Shown: positions 10,079 through 20,935 of the stretch, in pieces | Numbering within the stretch: the stretch's first letter is position 1 | Layout of the letters: the number at the start of each line of letters is the position of its first letter | NCBI GenBank assembly: GCA_012295275.1 | Contig: CM022668.1 | Span: 9,100,041 to 9,130,040 of the forward strand | Direction of reading: 5' to 3' | Length of the DNA stretch: 30,000 nucleotides | From: Chrysomallon squamiferum | Taxonomy: Eukaryota > Mollusca > Gastropoda > Neomphalida > Peltospiridae | Program-made: the position numbers and the translations under genes | Notes under the pieces: generated by a model | Database searches by the model: none | What the model saw: only the letters and a program-made list of their open reading frames with translations | What the model was told of the DNA's origin: nothing

Positions 10079-10495
10079 AATGGATGGATGGATGGATCTA
10101 AGTATTCATGAAAGGATGTATAGATGGATGGATGGATCTAAGTATTCATGAATGGATGCATAGATGGATGGATGGATCTAAGTATTCATGAAAGGATGTA
10201 CAGATGAGTGGGTGGATCTAAGTATTCATGAATGAATGTATAGATGGATGGATGGATCTAAGTATTCATGAATGAATATATTGATGGGTGGATGGATCTA
10301 AGTATTCATGAATGGATATACAGATGTAAGGATGGATCTAAGTATTCTTGAATGTATAGATGGATGGATGGATCTAAGTATTCATGAATGAATGCATAGA
10401 TGAATGGATATGATGGATGGATGGATAGATAAACAGACAGAAGGATGTATAGATGAATGGATGGATGCATAAATGAACAAACAGACTGATGGATG
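10079..10495 (+). repeat. 40-bp minisatellite (GATG-rich), about 8 copies
   Basis: Units of GATGGATGGATCTAAGTATT, then CATGAAAGGATGTATAGATG repeat every 40 bases (GGATCTA at 10094, 10134, 10174, 10214, 10254, 10294, 10334). A shorter unit follows, and the array decays into GATG simple repeat. Confidence 0.96.
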
Positions 10496-10499
10496 GAAC

Positions 10500-11475
10500 A
10501 AAAAGAAAATTTGTTTTTTTCAATGAAGGTATACGTTTCTAAATCTGATTCTGAAATTTGCCAGAATTATTTGTGCATCTAAAACAAAATGAAAACCATC
10601 AAATCATTCAGTAACTCATCTCTTCTCTTTGCCATTCATTATAAACGTAAAAAAAATCTCTGGTTTCCAACGACAACTACAATACAGTCAGATCAGATCA
10701 CTGGATAACAAAATTCAAGGTTTTTTCTAAAAAAAAAAAAGCAAGAAAATAACAAACTTTATTCGCTGTGTGCCAGAAAAAAAAAAAAAAAAAAAAAATC
10801 ATTAAAACTTTATTGAATTTCTTTCTTTTTTTTGAGGAAAATAAGAAAAATAAGGTAAAAAAAAACATGGGTGTGGTTTATGTACAGTTTGATGAAGATG
10901 GTTGTTTTGTTATGAGAATATTGACTCTGAATGTCATGGCTGCTGTATGCAATAAATAATTAAAAAAATAATAATTAAATGTATATTATTATCTAGCAAT
11001 GTAATTATGTTGATGTGTTGATAATAAAACTGCACAAGAAGTGAAAGGAGATGAGGAGATACACATACTGTCATACACACATGAAAAATAATAATAATAA
11101 AAATAATTAAAAAATGCTATTACCTTATTTACTATTTGGCTTCATTACTTTTATGACTTTTTTTTTTTTTTTTTTTTTTAATTTTAAGTACAATCAATAT
11201 TTGCCCTTGAGCAAAATAAAAACCAATTACAAATTAGGATCTGAAAAAAAAAAAAAAAAAAAAATTAAAAAAAAATAAAGATTTTCATTGTTGTTATTTC
11301 TCATCATTTTTCATTTGTGTTTGTTTTTCATTACCAGGTACGTCATCTCTTTACCTTATTTGTAATCTACTCGTTAATAAATCAGACAGATTTTCAATCT
11401 CGTAATTCACCATTGTGTGTGAACAAACAGTGTTTACTAACCCTGTGACATACATTTGTGAATGCCACACTCAAG
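10500..11475. other. AT-rich region with A and T runs, no gene
   Basis: A runs at 10729-10740, 10777-10798 and 11246-11264, and a T run at about 11159-11179. Otherwise unremarkable. The frame at 10768-10959 begins in a poly-A run and is not supported. Confidence 0.6.
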
Positions 11476-11479
11476 TCAC

Positions 11480-12905
11480 ATTATTTAACAGTTTTTATGG
11501 TAATAATAAGAATTTTTTTTTTTTTTTTTTTTGTTTTTGAGAAGAAACTTGATCATGGGATATCTATCATTTTCTGAAACATTGTAAACTTCAACAACTG
11601 TCTGGACTGGGAAATAAGGTCACAATTTTAATGGTGGTAATGAGAAATATTTCTTTTGAAGAAACTTGATCCCTGGGTTATCAGTCATATCTGAAATGTC
11701 TTTAGCTTTGTTTGGAATGGGAAATAACTTCCAATATATTTTGAGCTCACACCCTAAGTATTCTAACATTTTAATGGTAGTAATCAAAAAAAATATTTCT
11801 TTTCAGTGTTATGAAGAAACATGATCCTGAGATATTTACCATTTCTGGAATATTGTGAGCTTTGAGCACTGTTTGGATTGGGAAATAAGGTCAACAACAC
11901 CCAAAGTATACTATTAAACAATTTTAATGGTAGTAATAATTAGAAATATTTCTTTTTAAGGAAACTTGATTCTAGGGTATCAGCCATATCTGAAACATCT
12001 CAAGTTTATTGTACAGTTTAAAGGAAGTAATCAGAAACATTTGTGTTTTATAAATGATTCAATTCCAAAAGCCATGGACTACTGTTTGGATTGGGAAAAT
12101 AATGTCTAGTATATTTTACTAACAGTAATACTAAATGTGTGTATTTTTTTGAGTCTGCCAAATCATACCAGAGTTTGGAATGGGAAAATAATAATAATAA
12201 TAATAATAAAATAATAATAATAATAAAATAATAAAATAATAATAATAATAATAATAACGTATAGTAATGTATTTGTAAGCTCATAGTCAAAGAACATGAT
12301 TTAATAGTTTTAGTCTTTGCAATGGAAAACAGACTGTGAAGAGCTTATTATGATACCTATCATGTCTTAGATAAAAACTTATCTAGATCCCACTGTTCGG
12401 AATTGGAAAATAATGTATTGTAATATGTTTGTAAGCTTTAACAGATAATTTAATGGTTTCAGTGTTTGTTGTGGGGGGAATGGTGTTATGAAGATCTTGT
12501 TATGATACCTAGCATGTCTTAGATAAAAACATATCTAGAGTTCTGTTTGGAATGGGAAAATGATGTATAGTAATAAATTATAGCTAATTTAATGGTTTCA
12601 GTGTTTGTTGTGTGGGGAATGGTGTTATGAAGATCTTGTTATGATACCTAGCATGTCTTAGATAAAAACTTAGCTAGAGTCCTCTGTTTGGAATGGGAAA
12701 ATGATGTATAGTAATGTATTTTTGTAAGTTTGCAGTGCATGTACATTATTCGTTGGGGGACAAAATAAAACTGTGCCTTACACAGAAAGTGAGGCAGATT
12801 ACAGTGTTTGGATCAATGTACAAGATTTAATAGTTTCAGTGGATACATAAAGGAATAAGACTTGAATCAGAGTTCACTGTCTGGAACTGGAAAAAAACGT
12901 ATAAT
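11480..12905 (+). repeat. Diverged satellite, unit about 145 bases, about nine copies
   Basis: Units open with TTTAATGGTAGTAAT or TTTAATGGTTTCAGT and close with GTTTGGAATGGGAAAATAAT. Starts are near 11482, 11627, 11769, 11922, 12017, 12299, 12449, 12588 and 12826. Copies from 12449 and 12588 are nearly identical (GGTGTTATGAAGATCTTGTT shared), so the right half is younger than the left. The fifth unit carries an (AAT)n insert at 12185-12257. I see no coding frame. Confidence 0.9.
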
Positions 12906-13094
12906 ATTAATAAAAAAAAATGAAGAACGAAGATAAAAATCTCAGATATTTTACTTCATTATCGAACTGCAATCTTTTCCAACTTGTATTAACACAACTT
13001 GAAAAAGATAAAAAAAAAAAATCTTTAAAAAAAGAAATTTTGTACAAGAAAAATTTCGTTATCAATTTTCTTTTTCTTTTTTTTTTTTGGTTGG

Positions 13095-13330
13095 GGGAAC
13101 AAAATCTTGAGCAATAGACTGGTAATGGGCTATTACCCAAGCTGCACATGACTGAACACCAAAAGGCTTAGCAAGATGAGAGAACCGGTTTACCGGCCTC
13201 CTCAAGCGGAACTCTTTCAGTTTTTTCTTGTCAGCTGATTTACAAGTCGCACATACTCTACTCTCTGTCCTGAACCACTGAGCAGAAGACAGAACGTGAA
13301 TGGGCAATTTCTTTTCTTCTTTCATTCTTT
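13095..13330 (-). other. GC-richer segment with A-rich 3' tail on the minus strand; possible retroposon
   Basis: About 200 bases of balanced composition sit between homopolymers. Read on the minus strand the segment begins after an A/G-rich strip, contains CTCAGTGGTTCAG (similar to a tRNA D-arm/A-box), and ends CCCCCAACC followed by an A-rich tail (13088-13067). A frame stays open through it for about 65 codons (QWFRTESRVCATCKSADKKK, later NRFSHLAKPFGVQSCAAWVI), but I recognise no protein. A short retroposed element or a gene fragment is possible. Confidence 0.3.
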
Positions 13331-13660
13331 TCTTCTTCTTTTTTTTTATTATTATTATTATTATTTACAAAGCTTGTGGGAAGAAAAAAAAAAAAAAAAA
13401 AAAAAAAAGACCCACCAAACAATTGTCCTCCTCGTGGTGGGGGGTATTTGTTGGAGGGGGAACGGGGTCGAGTTGGTTCGGACTTGTTTTTTTTTTTTTT
13501 TTTTTTTGCGATCTGCCATGTGACGATTAATTTCGAATTATTTCGGCCGTCGACTACGAAAAGTGCGAAAATGTTTGCTGGTTCGAGTTGTTTAGTGTGA
13601 AATGGGCCTAGCCTGCGAATTCGAGAGCTGAAATTCTGCATTTTTGTTTCAGGTTTGTGA
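13331..13660. repeat. (ATT)n, poly-A and poly-T runs around GC-richer patches
   Basis: (ATT)n at 13346-13366, an A run of about 25 at 13384-13408, a G-rich patch (13435-13480), a T run at 13487-13507, then a CpG-containing patch (13508-13620). Frames crossing it owe their length to poly-K and poly-F. No gene is supported. Confidence 0.55.
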
Positions 13661-13844
13661 GAAATGTCAAACAGGCTGTGTAAACAAGCGAATGAATGGA
13701 TTCAGAGATAAAAGGTTAAATAATAAAAAAAAAAAAGAAAAAAAAGGCTCAAGGCTTTGTATGTTTTGGCCTTTCATAAAAAAAATAACGTAGATAAAGT
13801 CGAAAACTGATCATTGTAAACAGGTTGTTGGGTAGCATATGTAC

Positions 13845-14280
13845 ACTGTTGTTGTTGTTGTTGATGATGATCGTGGTGGTAGTGGTAGTGGTAGTGATGA
13901 CGGTATTACAGAGGTTATGGGTGTGCAATAATATTTAAGATGGTATCAAAAACAAAGCTTAAACTGAAAGTAATAAATATGTTATACACTAGTACAGGCA
14001 TTGTAGATGTTGTTGTTGTAGTTGTTGGTGTTGCTGATGGTGGTGGTGGTAGTGATGGTGGTGGTGGTAGTGATGGTGGTGCTGGTAGTGATGGTGGTGC
14101 TGGTAGTGATGGTGGTGTTACAGAGGTAAAGAATGTAATAATATTTAAGAACAGCATTAAAAATAAAGCATAAGTAATAAATAAATTAAACATGAGTACA
14201 TGTTGTTGATGTTGTTGATGCTGTTGATGCTGCTGCTGCTGCCGCTGTAGTAGTTGTTGTTGTTAGTCACGGTGGTGTAG
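13845..14280 (+). repeat. (GTT/GGT/GAT)n trinucleotide repeat region
   Basis: GTTGTT and GTAGTG blocks (13848-13895), a GGTGGTAGTGAT array (14035-14115) and a third block (14198-14268). The two flanking non-repeat pieces (AATAATATTTAAGA at 13927 and 14128) resemble each other, so the whole 200-base segment may have duplicated. Frames reading GGGSDGG or PPSLPAPP are artefacts. Confidence 0.9.
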
Positions 14281-14760
14281 TGGGTCTGAACACAAATTTA
14301 GCATACATGATGAAAAAAAAAAAATTAAAAAAATCAGAGAATCAACTTACACTGTTTAAATTTTTGATGATGATGTCGACATTTTGCTTGCTTACTTTAG
14401 TTGTTTTTATTTCTCTGTTTTCTACAGATGCTCTCTCACATATACTCAGTGATGTTGTTTACATGACTCAAAACTCACTGAGTTTTAATAATCGACAGAT
14501 AAATGAGCAGGCTTTTGTTGAAATTAAAGGCCTCAGGAATGTGTGACCATTTACCACTAGAGGCACCTAAAGTAAGAATGTATGTTTTGATCTGTAAGAT
14601 GCAGTCACATCTCAGTTTTGAAAAGAAATGTTTACTTGATACTAATTGTTGCCAAATAACAGAGCTCTTTTTATTAAAAAGAATAAAAAATTTAGCATGA
14701 AATATTTTCAATTACAAAAATATTATTAACAAATTGCAGTAGCATTTAAAATGTTATATT
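14281..14760. other. Spacer with a strong but isolated splice-acceptor-like site
   Basis: A pyrimidine-rich acceptor (TTTCTCTGTTTTCTACAG, ending 14427) is followed by an open frame of 38 codons to TGA at 14544-14546. No partner exon or family supports it, so no exon is called. Confidence 0.3.
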
Positions 14761-14764
14761 CATT

Positions 14765-14940
14765 ATGAACTAATAAAATGAATGAATAATTAAACAAATA
14801 AAAAAATGAATAAATAAATTAGTAAATAAATAAGTATAATAAATAAGTAAACAAAATAAAATAATATAAAATAAAATAAAATAAAATAAAATAAAATAAA
14901 ATAAAATAAAATAAAATAAAATAAAATAGAGTAAAATAAA
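14765..14940. repeat. (TAAAA)n microsatellite with AAAT/AATG flank
   Basis: AATA- and AATG-type units give way to about 13 nearly perfect TAAAA units (14862-14927). Confidence 0.95.
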
Positions 14941-15415
14941 AGCAAGCAAGCTGGAAAATGAATAAAATTTCTGTAAATAGTTTTACAGTGTCACACAATG
15001 AAAATAAATTTTCAAATGCTGCTACAGTTTGTCAATACTGTGTTGATTTTTGAAAATATTTCATAATAAAACTCTCCAGTAATGTTGTAAGTTAAATGTC
15101 AGCATCTACCATATAGTTTATCAATTTGTTTTCATTTACACAAAATTGCACACAGTGGTTAGCTGTAATGATTTTGTTTTTTATGATGCAAGACTGCAGT
15201 ACAGAATTTAAAACAGATTCTGATTTTAGTGCAAAAAGTTAAGTTTGGGTTTTTACATTTTTTAAAATTTTGTTTTGTTTTATTTTATTTTTTGAATGGG
15301 GGTTAACTTCAGTATTTTGTGTTTTACTGATGTTAAATTAAATTGTTAAATTTAAATTGTTTTTATGCAACAGTAAAATGTTATCTGGAGGTTTTTAAAA
15401 ATTTTATTTGTGTTA
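14941..15415. other. AT-rich unique sequence, no gene seen
   Basis: Nothing beyond T-rich TTTTA units at 15275-15295. Confidence 0.5.
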
Positions 15416-15417
15416 AT

Positions 15418-15660
15418 ATCATTGTCATTGTTGTTATTGTTGTTGTTATTATTATTGTTATTATTATTGTTATTATCATTGTTATTATTATTGTTATTAT
15501 TATTGTTATTATCATTGTTATTATTATTGTTGTTATTGCTATTGTTATTGTTATTATTATTATCATTGTTGTCATCATTATTAACAATACTACTACTTCT
15601 GTTGTTGTTGTTGTTGTTGTAGCTGTTGCTGTTGCTGGTATTATAATCATTAACATTTAC
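15418..15660 (+). repeat. (GTT/ATT)n trinucleotide repeat
   Basis: About 200 bases of GTTATTATT units with ATCATT variants, ending in (GTT)n and GCTGTTGCTGTTGCTG at 15600-15635. Poly-L, poly-I and poly-T frames on both strands are artefacts. Confidence 0.95.
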
Positions 15661-16250
15661 CTAATTTTTCAAAAGAAAATGAAAAACAACAAAAAATCTT
15701 TAGCTATCCCTTCCCCTAATCTTAAACCACCCCACCGGTCCTTCCTACTTCCTACTTCCAACCTAACCTTTACAAAACATAAAGTAATAACATTTTTTTA
15801 TTATTATTTACTATTAAACAACACTGACAGTATGTCTTTTCTTAAAGAGTGAATGAAAACTCACAACATAATTAATATCCAGTTTATTTTGTAGAAATTA
15901 TTTTTTTCTTTTTTCTTTTTCTTTAATTCTCCATGATGAACATAAAAGAATTTTTTTTATACATCCCTTTCATCTTGCTAACACAATAGGAAATGCAGAT
16001 TAATCTTTGGGGTTTTGAGATATTGGAGAAAAAGACAAAAAGAAACATCCATTATGAAGTAAATGTGTATTTAGTTTATTACAAGGTGCAGATCAAAAGA
16101 AGATTGACAAGGTTTGCATGTCTCCCCTTTTCAAAATAAACTGAAAGTTTTAAGATCATTATAAATTGTTTTGTGTGTACTGCACAATATTCTGTTTGTT
16201 TCTGTAACATATGCATTCATCTATTGCATACGTATGTATTAAAATATTAT
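15661..16250. other. Unique AT-rich sequence, no gene seen
   Basis: A C-rich, CTTCCTACTTCCTACTTCC strip lies at 15739-15758. No coding signal. Confidence 0.5.
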
Positions 16251-16259
16251 GTATGTATA

Positions 16260-16350
16260 GATGTGTGTGTGTGTGGTGTGTGTATGTCAGTGTGTGTGTA
16301 TATATATGTGTGTGTGTGTGTGTGTATGTTTTGTTTATGTATGTGTTTAT
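16260..16350. repeat. (TG)n microsatellite
   Basis: Interrupted TG repeats with TA and ATGT pieces. Confidence 0.93.
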
Positions 16351-16810
16351 ACACTCACAATGTACATAAATTATAGATGTATAAAACTCAGAGGAAAACA
16401 TATGTAAATCTTTTGTACTTGTGTACATTACATAAATTATCTATATACAAGTTAAATCTTGTGATATTCATAAATTTCTCTCTGTAAAAACAAATATTTT
16501 CTGGATCAGCACCTGAGTATTAAGATAAGTAATAAAATACTTCCATACAAGGATTAATGTGAAAGAATTCTTTTTAGAGCTTGTTTGATAGAATCTTTAT
16601 CATGTAAAATAATAATAATTGTGATGTGCATTGTGTGTGTTTTGTGTGTGTAAAGATTAATGGGTGGATTTTATGGAGGTGTGTATATTTGTATGCTGTG
16701 TCTGTGTTTTTTGTATGTGTTTGTGTGTTGTGTGTATATAGTTTACTAGGTTGGATATGATAGATGTGACTGAATGTATTTATTTATTTATTTTGTCTAC
16801 ATATTTCTGA
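16351..16810. other. AT-rich spacer with weak TG repeats
   Basis: Degenerate TGTGT strips at 16630-16740 and nothing else. Confidence 0.5.
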
Positions 16811-16814
16811 ATGA

Positions 16815-16876
<62 letters not shown>
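16815..16876. repeat. (AAT)n microsatellite
   Basis: About 20 nearly pure TAA units followed by an A run. Confidence 0.96.
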
Positions 16877-16878
<2 letters not shown>

Positions 16879-17216
16879 TTAAATTAAAAATTATAAAAAA
16901 AAAAAAAAATTAAATTTTACTGAACTAATGGAGAAGAAAGTCATTTTTAAACTATGCAATCAAAAAAAAAATTAAATTAAAAATTTTAAAAAAATGTGTG
17001 GTTCAATATAAAGGAAAAGAAATTTTAAAAAAAAAAGTGGAAATAAAGAAGAAACTGAAGTTCAAGATAAAAGGTGTGGCACTAATGCAATGACTACAAG
17101 TATGACTCTTATCTTTCTAACATGCATGTTTGCACAGTCATGAGTGACCACATATCCATAGAAAGATATATAGATTAAAAAAAAAAAAAATAAAATATCA
17201 TCAAGTAATTTTTTGT
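16877..17216. other. A-rich spacer, no gene seen
   Basis: Many short A runs in the plus strand. No open frame of interest. Confidence 0.5.
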
Positions 17217-17257
17217 TCATTATTATTATTATTATTATTATTATGATTATGATTATG

Positions 17258-17296
<39 letters not shown>

Positions 17297-17297
17297 T
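17217..17297. repeat. (ATT)n microsatellite
   Basis: ATT units with three GATTAT interruptions. With the AAT array at 16815 it forms an inverted pair about 340 bases apart. The poly-I frame is an artefact. Confidence 0.96.
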
Positions 17298-17432
17298 TAT
17301 TATTTAATTCAGGGTTCATGAATATTAATATAATGAGTTTTAATGAGATATAGACACATTCATTCCAACAACATGATTTTTATTACCACAGATCATGTTT
17401 TGTTAGTAGGCTGCATACACTGGGGTTCATGT

Positions 17433-17597
17433 GAGTGTGTGTGTGTGTGTGTGGGGTGTGTGGATGTATGAATGTATGAGAGAGAGAGAGAGAAGGACAG
17501 AATTAAATATAGAGACATAGAGAGACGAAGAGAGAGACAGAGAGAGAGAGAGAGAGAGTGAGAAATATGAGAAATAATCATAACGTTAAAGAGATAC

Positions 17598-17639
<42 letters not shown>

Positions 17640-17690
17640 AAAAGTATAAAACAAAAGACAAATATTTAAAAAAAAAAAAAAAAAAAAATA
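17433..17690. repeat. (TG)n, (AG)n, (CA)n and poly-A cluster
   Basis: TG at 17434-17452, AG-rich at 17477-17560, CA at 17602-17634 and an A run at 17668-17688. Confidence 0.95.
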
Positions 17691-18300
17691 ATAATCTACA
17701 CTTAGATTTGAAACCATTTCACTACCGACAACATGTACAAGGTGGACGTCATTGATTTTCGGCACAACGGAGATGATGATGATGATGATGATATGCATAC
17801 ATTGTGGACCAAGTCGCAAATAGCGAGTCTTAGTTTGTACATTGTGTATTCATAACTTGGCCAAGTTGGTAATCACAAAGGATGACTGAGACATCACCTA
17901 TTGATTTCTCTGTTTACGGCTTATAGTCGAACGTGCTGAAAAACAAACATCTGTCTGGTACTAGGGTAGGAAAGAAAATCAGAAACAGCAAGAGAATTGA
18001 TAATCATAATAAAAAAATAATAATATTTACATGAGAAAGTACAAAGGTGGTTGATAACGAAACGTCGTGGTATGTAATGCAGTGTTGATGATTTTTTTTT
18101 ATTATTATTATCAATTCCAAGTTTCTTGCTCCCTCTCAGTGGTTCAGTATTAAAGATAGGTGGTGAAAGTTTAAAAAGGGATTTTCAGCTGAAATTATCT
18201 CATGGTTAATTAATTATCTGTAGATATGTAGCTTAATTTGTGCATGTACACATTTTTGTACATAAATACATACACACATTACATTTAAATATGCAGAGAC
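17691..18300. other. Unique, mildly GC-richer spacer
   Basis: Mixed DNA with a (GAT)n of seven units at 17770-17791. No frame has exon-like borders, though 17700-17960 is complex enough that a non-coding exon or regulatory element is possible. Confidence 0.4.
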
Positions 18301-18306
18301 AGAATC

Positions 18307-18331
18307 ACACACACACACACACACACACACA
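18307..18331. repeat. (CA)n microsatellite
   Basis: About 12 CA units. Confidence 0.95.
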
Positions 18332-18602
18332 TTTGCCTACAAAATTAAGGTTACCAGTTATACAGAATATTTTCCTTAGTCCTGCTCTCAAAAATAATAA
18401 AACAGAAATGTTTGGACCACACAGAATAAGTCTCTGATGAAAATAATAATGTATAACTTAGAAAAAAAAAACTGACACTTTTTGACATTTCTTAATACCT
18501 AATAATAATAATAATATAATTACTGATGTTGTTATTATTAACCTGTGTTCATTAATTTCAGTATTCACCCAAGCACTGACAGATAACCATTTTATCTCAC
18601 AG

Positions 18603-18848
18603 CCTCAAGACAAAATACCATTACCACTGTACTGACCAACACGGCTGCATGAACTACAACTACGACAACAGCCTCGAGGCTGGTTATATCAGAAATGAAG
18701 ATGGAACAGATTCGATCAACTGTGACGTGTCAGGAAGTACAATAGAGAAATTTGTGCCGGTCATGCTTGAGCGAGCAGAGTGTGGAAGATATGTGTTATT
18801 AACCCAAAGCTGCTGGCAGTTTGACTTTCAGGTTCTCTCTCGTCAAAG
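18603..18848 (+). CDS. Candidate internal coding exon, unknown protein
   Basis: An open frame of complex composition runs between a good acceptor (ttttatctcacag, ending 18602) and a donor (CAAAG then GTATTT at 18849). It gives about 82 codons with both ends in phase 2. The peptide has spaced cysteines (YHYHCTDQHGC, INCDVSG, RAECGRY, QSCWQFDFQ) and no homopolymer runs, unlike almost every other open frame nearby. It is visibly GC-richer than its flanks. I do not recognise a family; the cysteines could suit an extracellular or zinc-binding domain, but that is speculation. Its phase matches the candidate exon at 19100. No obvious upstream exon is visible. It could instead be an exon-like fragment of a mobile element. 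Confidence 0.5.
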
Positions 18849-19099
18849 GTATTTTTATTGTCCATGTCCAGGCTTTTTATTTGTAAATAATACAATGGTT
18901 GTTGAAATAACTCATAAAAATGCATGTAGAGGGGGAAAAAAAAAATGAAAAAGAAAAAAAAAAAAAAAAAAAAGAAAAGAAGTTTTACTGTTAATAATGT
19001 ACTCAAAATATTTGTAATCTGCGTTAGTCATGTTTTTAAGAAATATTCACACGACGAGAGAAGAAACCTGCCAACAAGTTACTCTTTTATTTCAAATAG

Positions 19100-19175
19100 C
19101 ATCAAGGGACCTTTTATGCACTTCCCAACAGATAACAGAATATATCTGGGTTATGAAGTAACAAGGGAGCCCTAA
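19100..19175 (+). CDS. Candidate terminal coding exon, unknown protein
   Basis: It follows an acceptor with a pyrimidine stretch (cttttatttcaaatag, ending 19099). The first base completes the split codon left by the exon ending at 18848 (AG + C, Ser). The frame then reads IKGPFMHFPTDNRIYLGYEV, TREP, and stops at TAA 19173-19175. The intron between the two pieces would be 251 bases, bounded by GT and AG, and contains a poly-A-rich strip at 18939-18976. The phase match has a one-in-three chance of being accidental, and no family supports it. Confidence 0.35.
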
Positions 19176-19255
19176 CTAGAATGGGAAATATCCCAGTATA
19201 TGAACTGGCATGAATGGATCCTGCTGTCAGCTATGCCTTCAAGCTAATGGAGAAC

Positions 19256-19256
<1 letters not shown>

Positions 19257-19293
<37 letters not shown>

Positions 19294-19320
19294 ATAAATG
19301 TGTGTGTGTGTGTCTTTGTG
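19257..19320. repeat. (TG)n microsatellite
   Basis: TG run at 19257-19291 and a second at 19300-19312. Confidence 0.95.
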
Positions 19321-19949
19321 TCTATGCATATGAAAGTATGTACATTGTATAAACATCTGTATATACTTGTATGCTTGTTCGACAGAGGGTCATGACCTTT
19401 CTGGTAACTGCAGTTTAATCACAAGTTCCCGGTTATTTAAAAATTACAATTCTGTCTGGCCAGGACAGTAAATCACAAATTATAGTTCCATAATATACGT
19501 GAATTAAACTGAATGCCTCGTCCAAAATGAAAGTCAGTTACTGGTACTGAACAATTCATCAGAAATGAAAATAATGGAAAAGGTGAAAAAAAACTATATA
19601 GAGTTTTTCTTTTTCTTTATGTGAATTTGAGACACGATATCCAGATAGTAACATTTATACAAGTATTATTGAATGGTTCTGACTTGTAAACAAGAAGCAG
19701 AAATTTTGTTCTGTTTGTGTCTCTTTAAAATATATGTGTATTAATTATATGTATACTATACAAAACGTCTTCTATCAAAAAGCTATCAATTGCAAAGTAT
19801 ACATGGATTCCCACGCTGCAGAAATCACCCTTTGCATACAAACAGGTCGTTTCAGATCAATGTGTACAGAAAGCAACTGAATAAAATATTTTTACCTGTA
19901 GAGAGACGTAAGCATAGAACTTATATGAGTTTATAATATATGGAGTTTG
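19321..19949. other. Unique sequence, no gene seen
   Basis: Located just 3' of the candidate terminal exon. AATAAA occurs at 19881-19886, but such words are frequent here by composition. Confidence 0.45.
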
Positions 19950-20275
19950 TTAGAGAGGTATGAATATGTGTACAGTAAAGTGCATAAATATTGCTCAAGT
20001 ACATACTATGATTTAGTATTCTACATGCAGTAGTGTCATATTATGTAATATTGTACACACAACAGTACCATACTGAGCCTAGGTTCTGAGATTAGTATAT
20101 TTAGTACTCATTGTACTTTGCATTGTGAACAGTGAACAGACCATTGTATAATATTGTACGGAATAAGCATCATGTAGCTAAAATTGTATACATCATGGGT
20201 GCCATATTGTATGATATTTAGTGTCATAATTGTATACATCATGGGTGCCATGTTGTATAATATTTAGTGTCATAA
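19950..20275 (+). repeat. Decayed tandem repeat ending in two near-identical 46-bp units
   Basis: The copies at 20183-20228 and 20229-20274 (ATTGTATACATCATGGGTGC, then CATATTGTATGATATTTAGT, then GTCATA) differ at only two positions. Older, diverged copies with GTGTCATATTATGTAATATT-like words extend left to about 19950. Confidence 0.85.
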
Positions 20276-20604
20276 ATGAAACTGTTTAACAACTGCCCAA
20301 ATTTTGAAAATACAGTGAAATAAAAAATATATACTTCAGGTAAAGTGTATAATATAGAAGGTACCTCACTTTGCAGGCAATACCAGCAACAATGTGAATG
20401 TATTGTCAATATGTTATATATCATTATCATAGTAAAAATGCAGGTACCTGTAGGTAAAAATCAATAATAAGTACATACATCTGTGAAACTACAGGTAATG
20501 TTAGTAAACTGTGTGCTCGTGTTAACTTCCAGGAAAATCCCAGATAAAACTGAGATAAGAGAAATAAAAAATATTTTATTATGTGAATGTATAAACATGT
20601 GTAT

Positions 20605-20607
20605 ATG

Positions 20608-20653
<46 letters not shown>

Positions 20654-20728
20654 TGTGTGTGTATGTATGACTGTATGTATGTATGTGTGTGTTTGTGTGT
20701 GTGTACATATGTTTTTTATGTACTTATG

Positions 20729-20786
<58 letters not shown>

Positions 20787-20935
20787 GAGAGAGAGAGAGA
20801 GCACTAGATAGATATAAATCTGTACATATGTCTATGTGTGTATATTTATCTACGTCTGTATATGGGTTCATATACACGTGTGTATGTTTCTATATGTTGG
20901 TATATACACACACACACACATACATACATGCAGTC
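20605..20935. repeat. (TG)n/(TA)n/(GA)n/(CA)n compound microsatellite
   Basis: TG at 20610-20662, ATGT and TG to 20705, TG at 20736-20772, TA, GA at 20786-20801, degenerate TATG, and CA at 20907-20922. Overlapping C/V/Y frames are artefacts. Confidence 0.95.

Noticed and set aside
6099-10495. The regular arrays were considered as a CRISPR-like repeat-spacer structure
   Set aside because: The units are contiguous, with no unique spacers and no cas genes, and the DNA is eukaryotic in character.
13258-13641. 127-codon minus-strand frame (begins MQNFSSRIRRLG)
   Set aside because: It is stitched together by poly-K, poly-F and poly-N runs from A, T and ATT tracts. Only short pieces at either end are complex, and none is recognisable.
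13915-14193. Frames that look like proline-rich or GGGSD linker proteins
   Set aside because: They come from the GGTGGTAGTGAT repeat and have no non-repeat domain or splice borders.
15343-15852. 169-codon plus-strand frame resembling membrane segments
   Set aside because: The hydrophobic core is (GTT/ATT)n translated as V and I. The tail has no recognisable motif.
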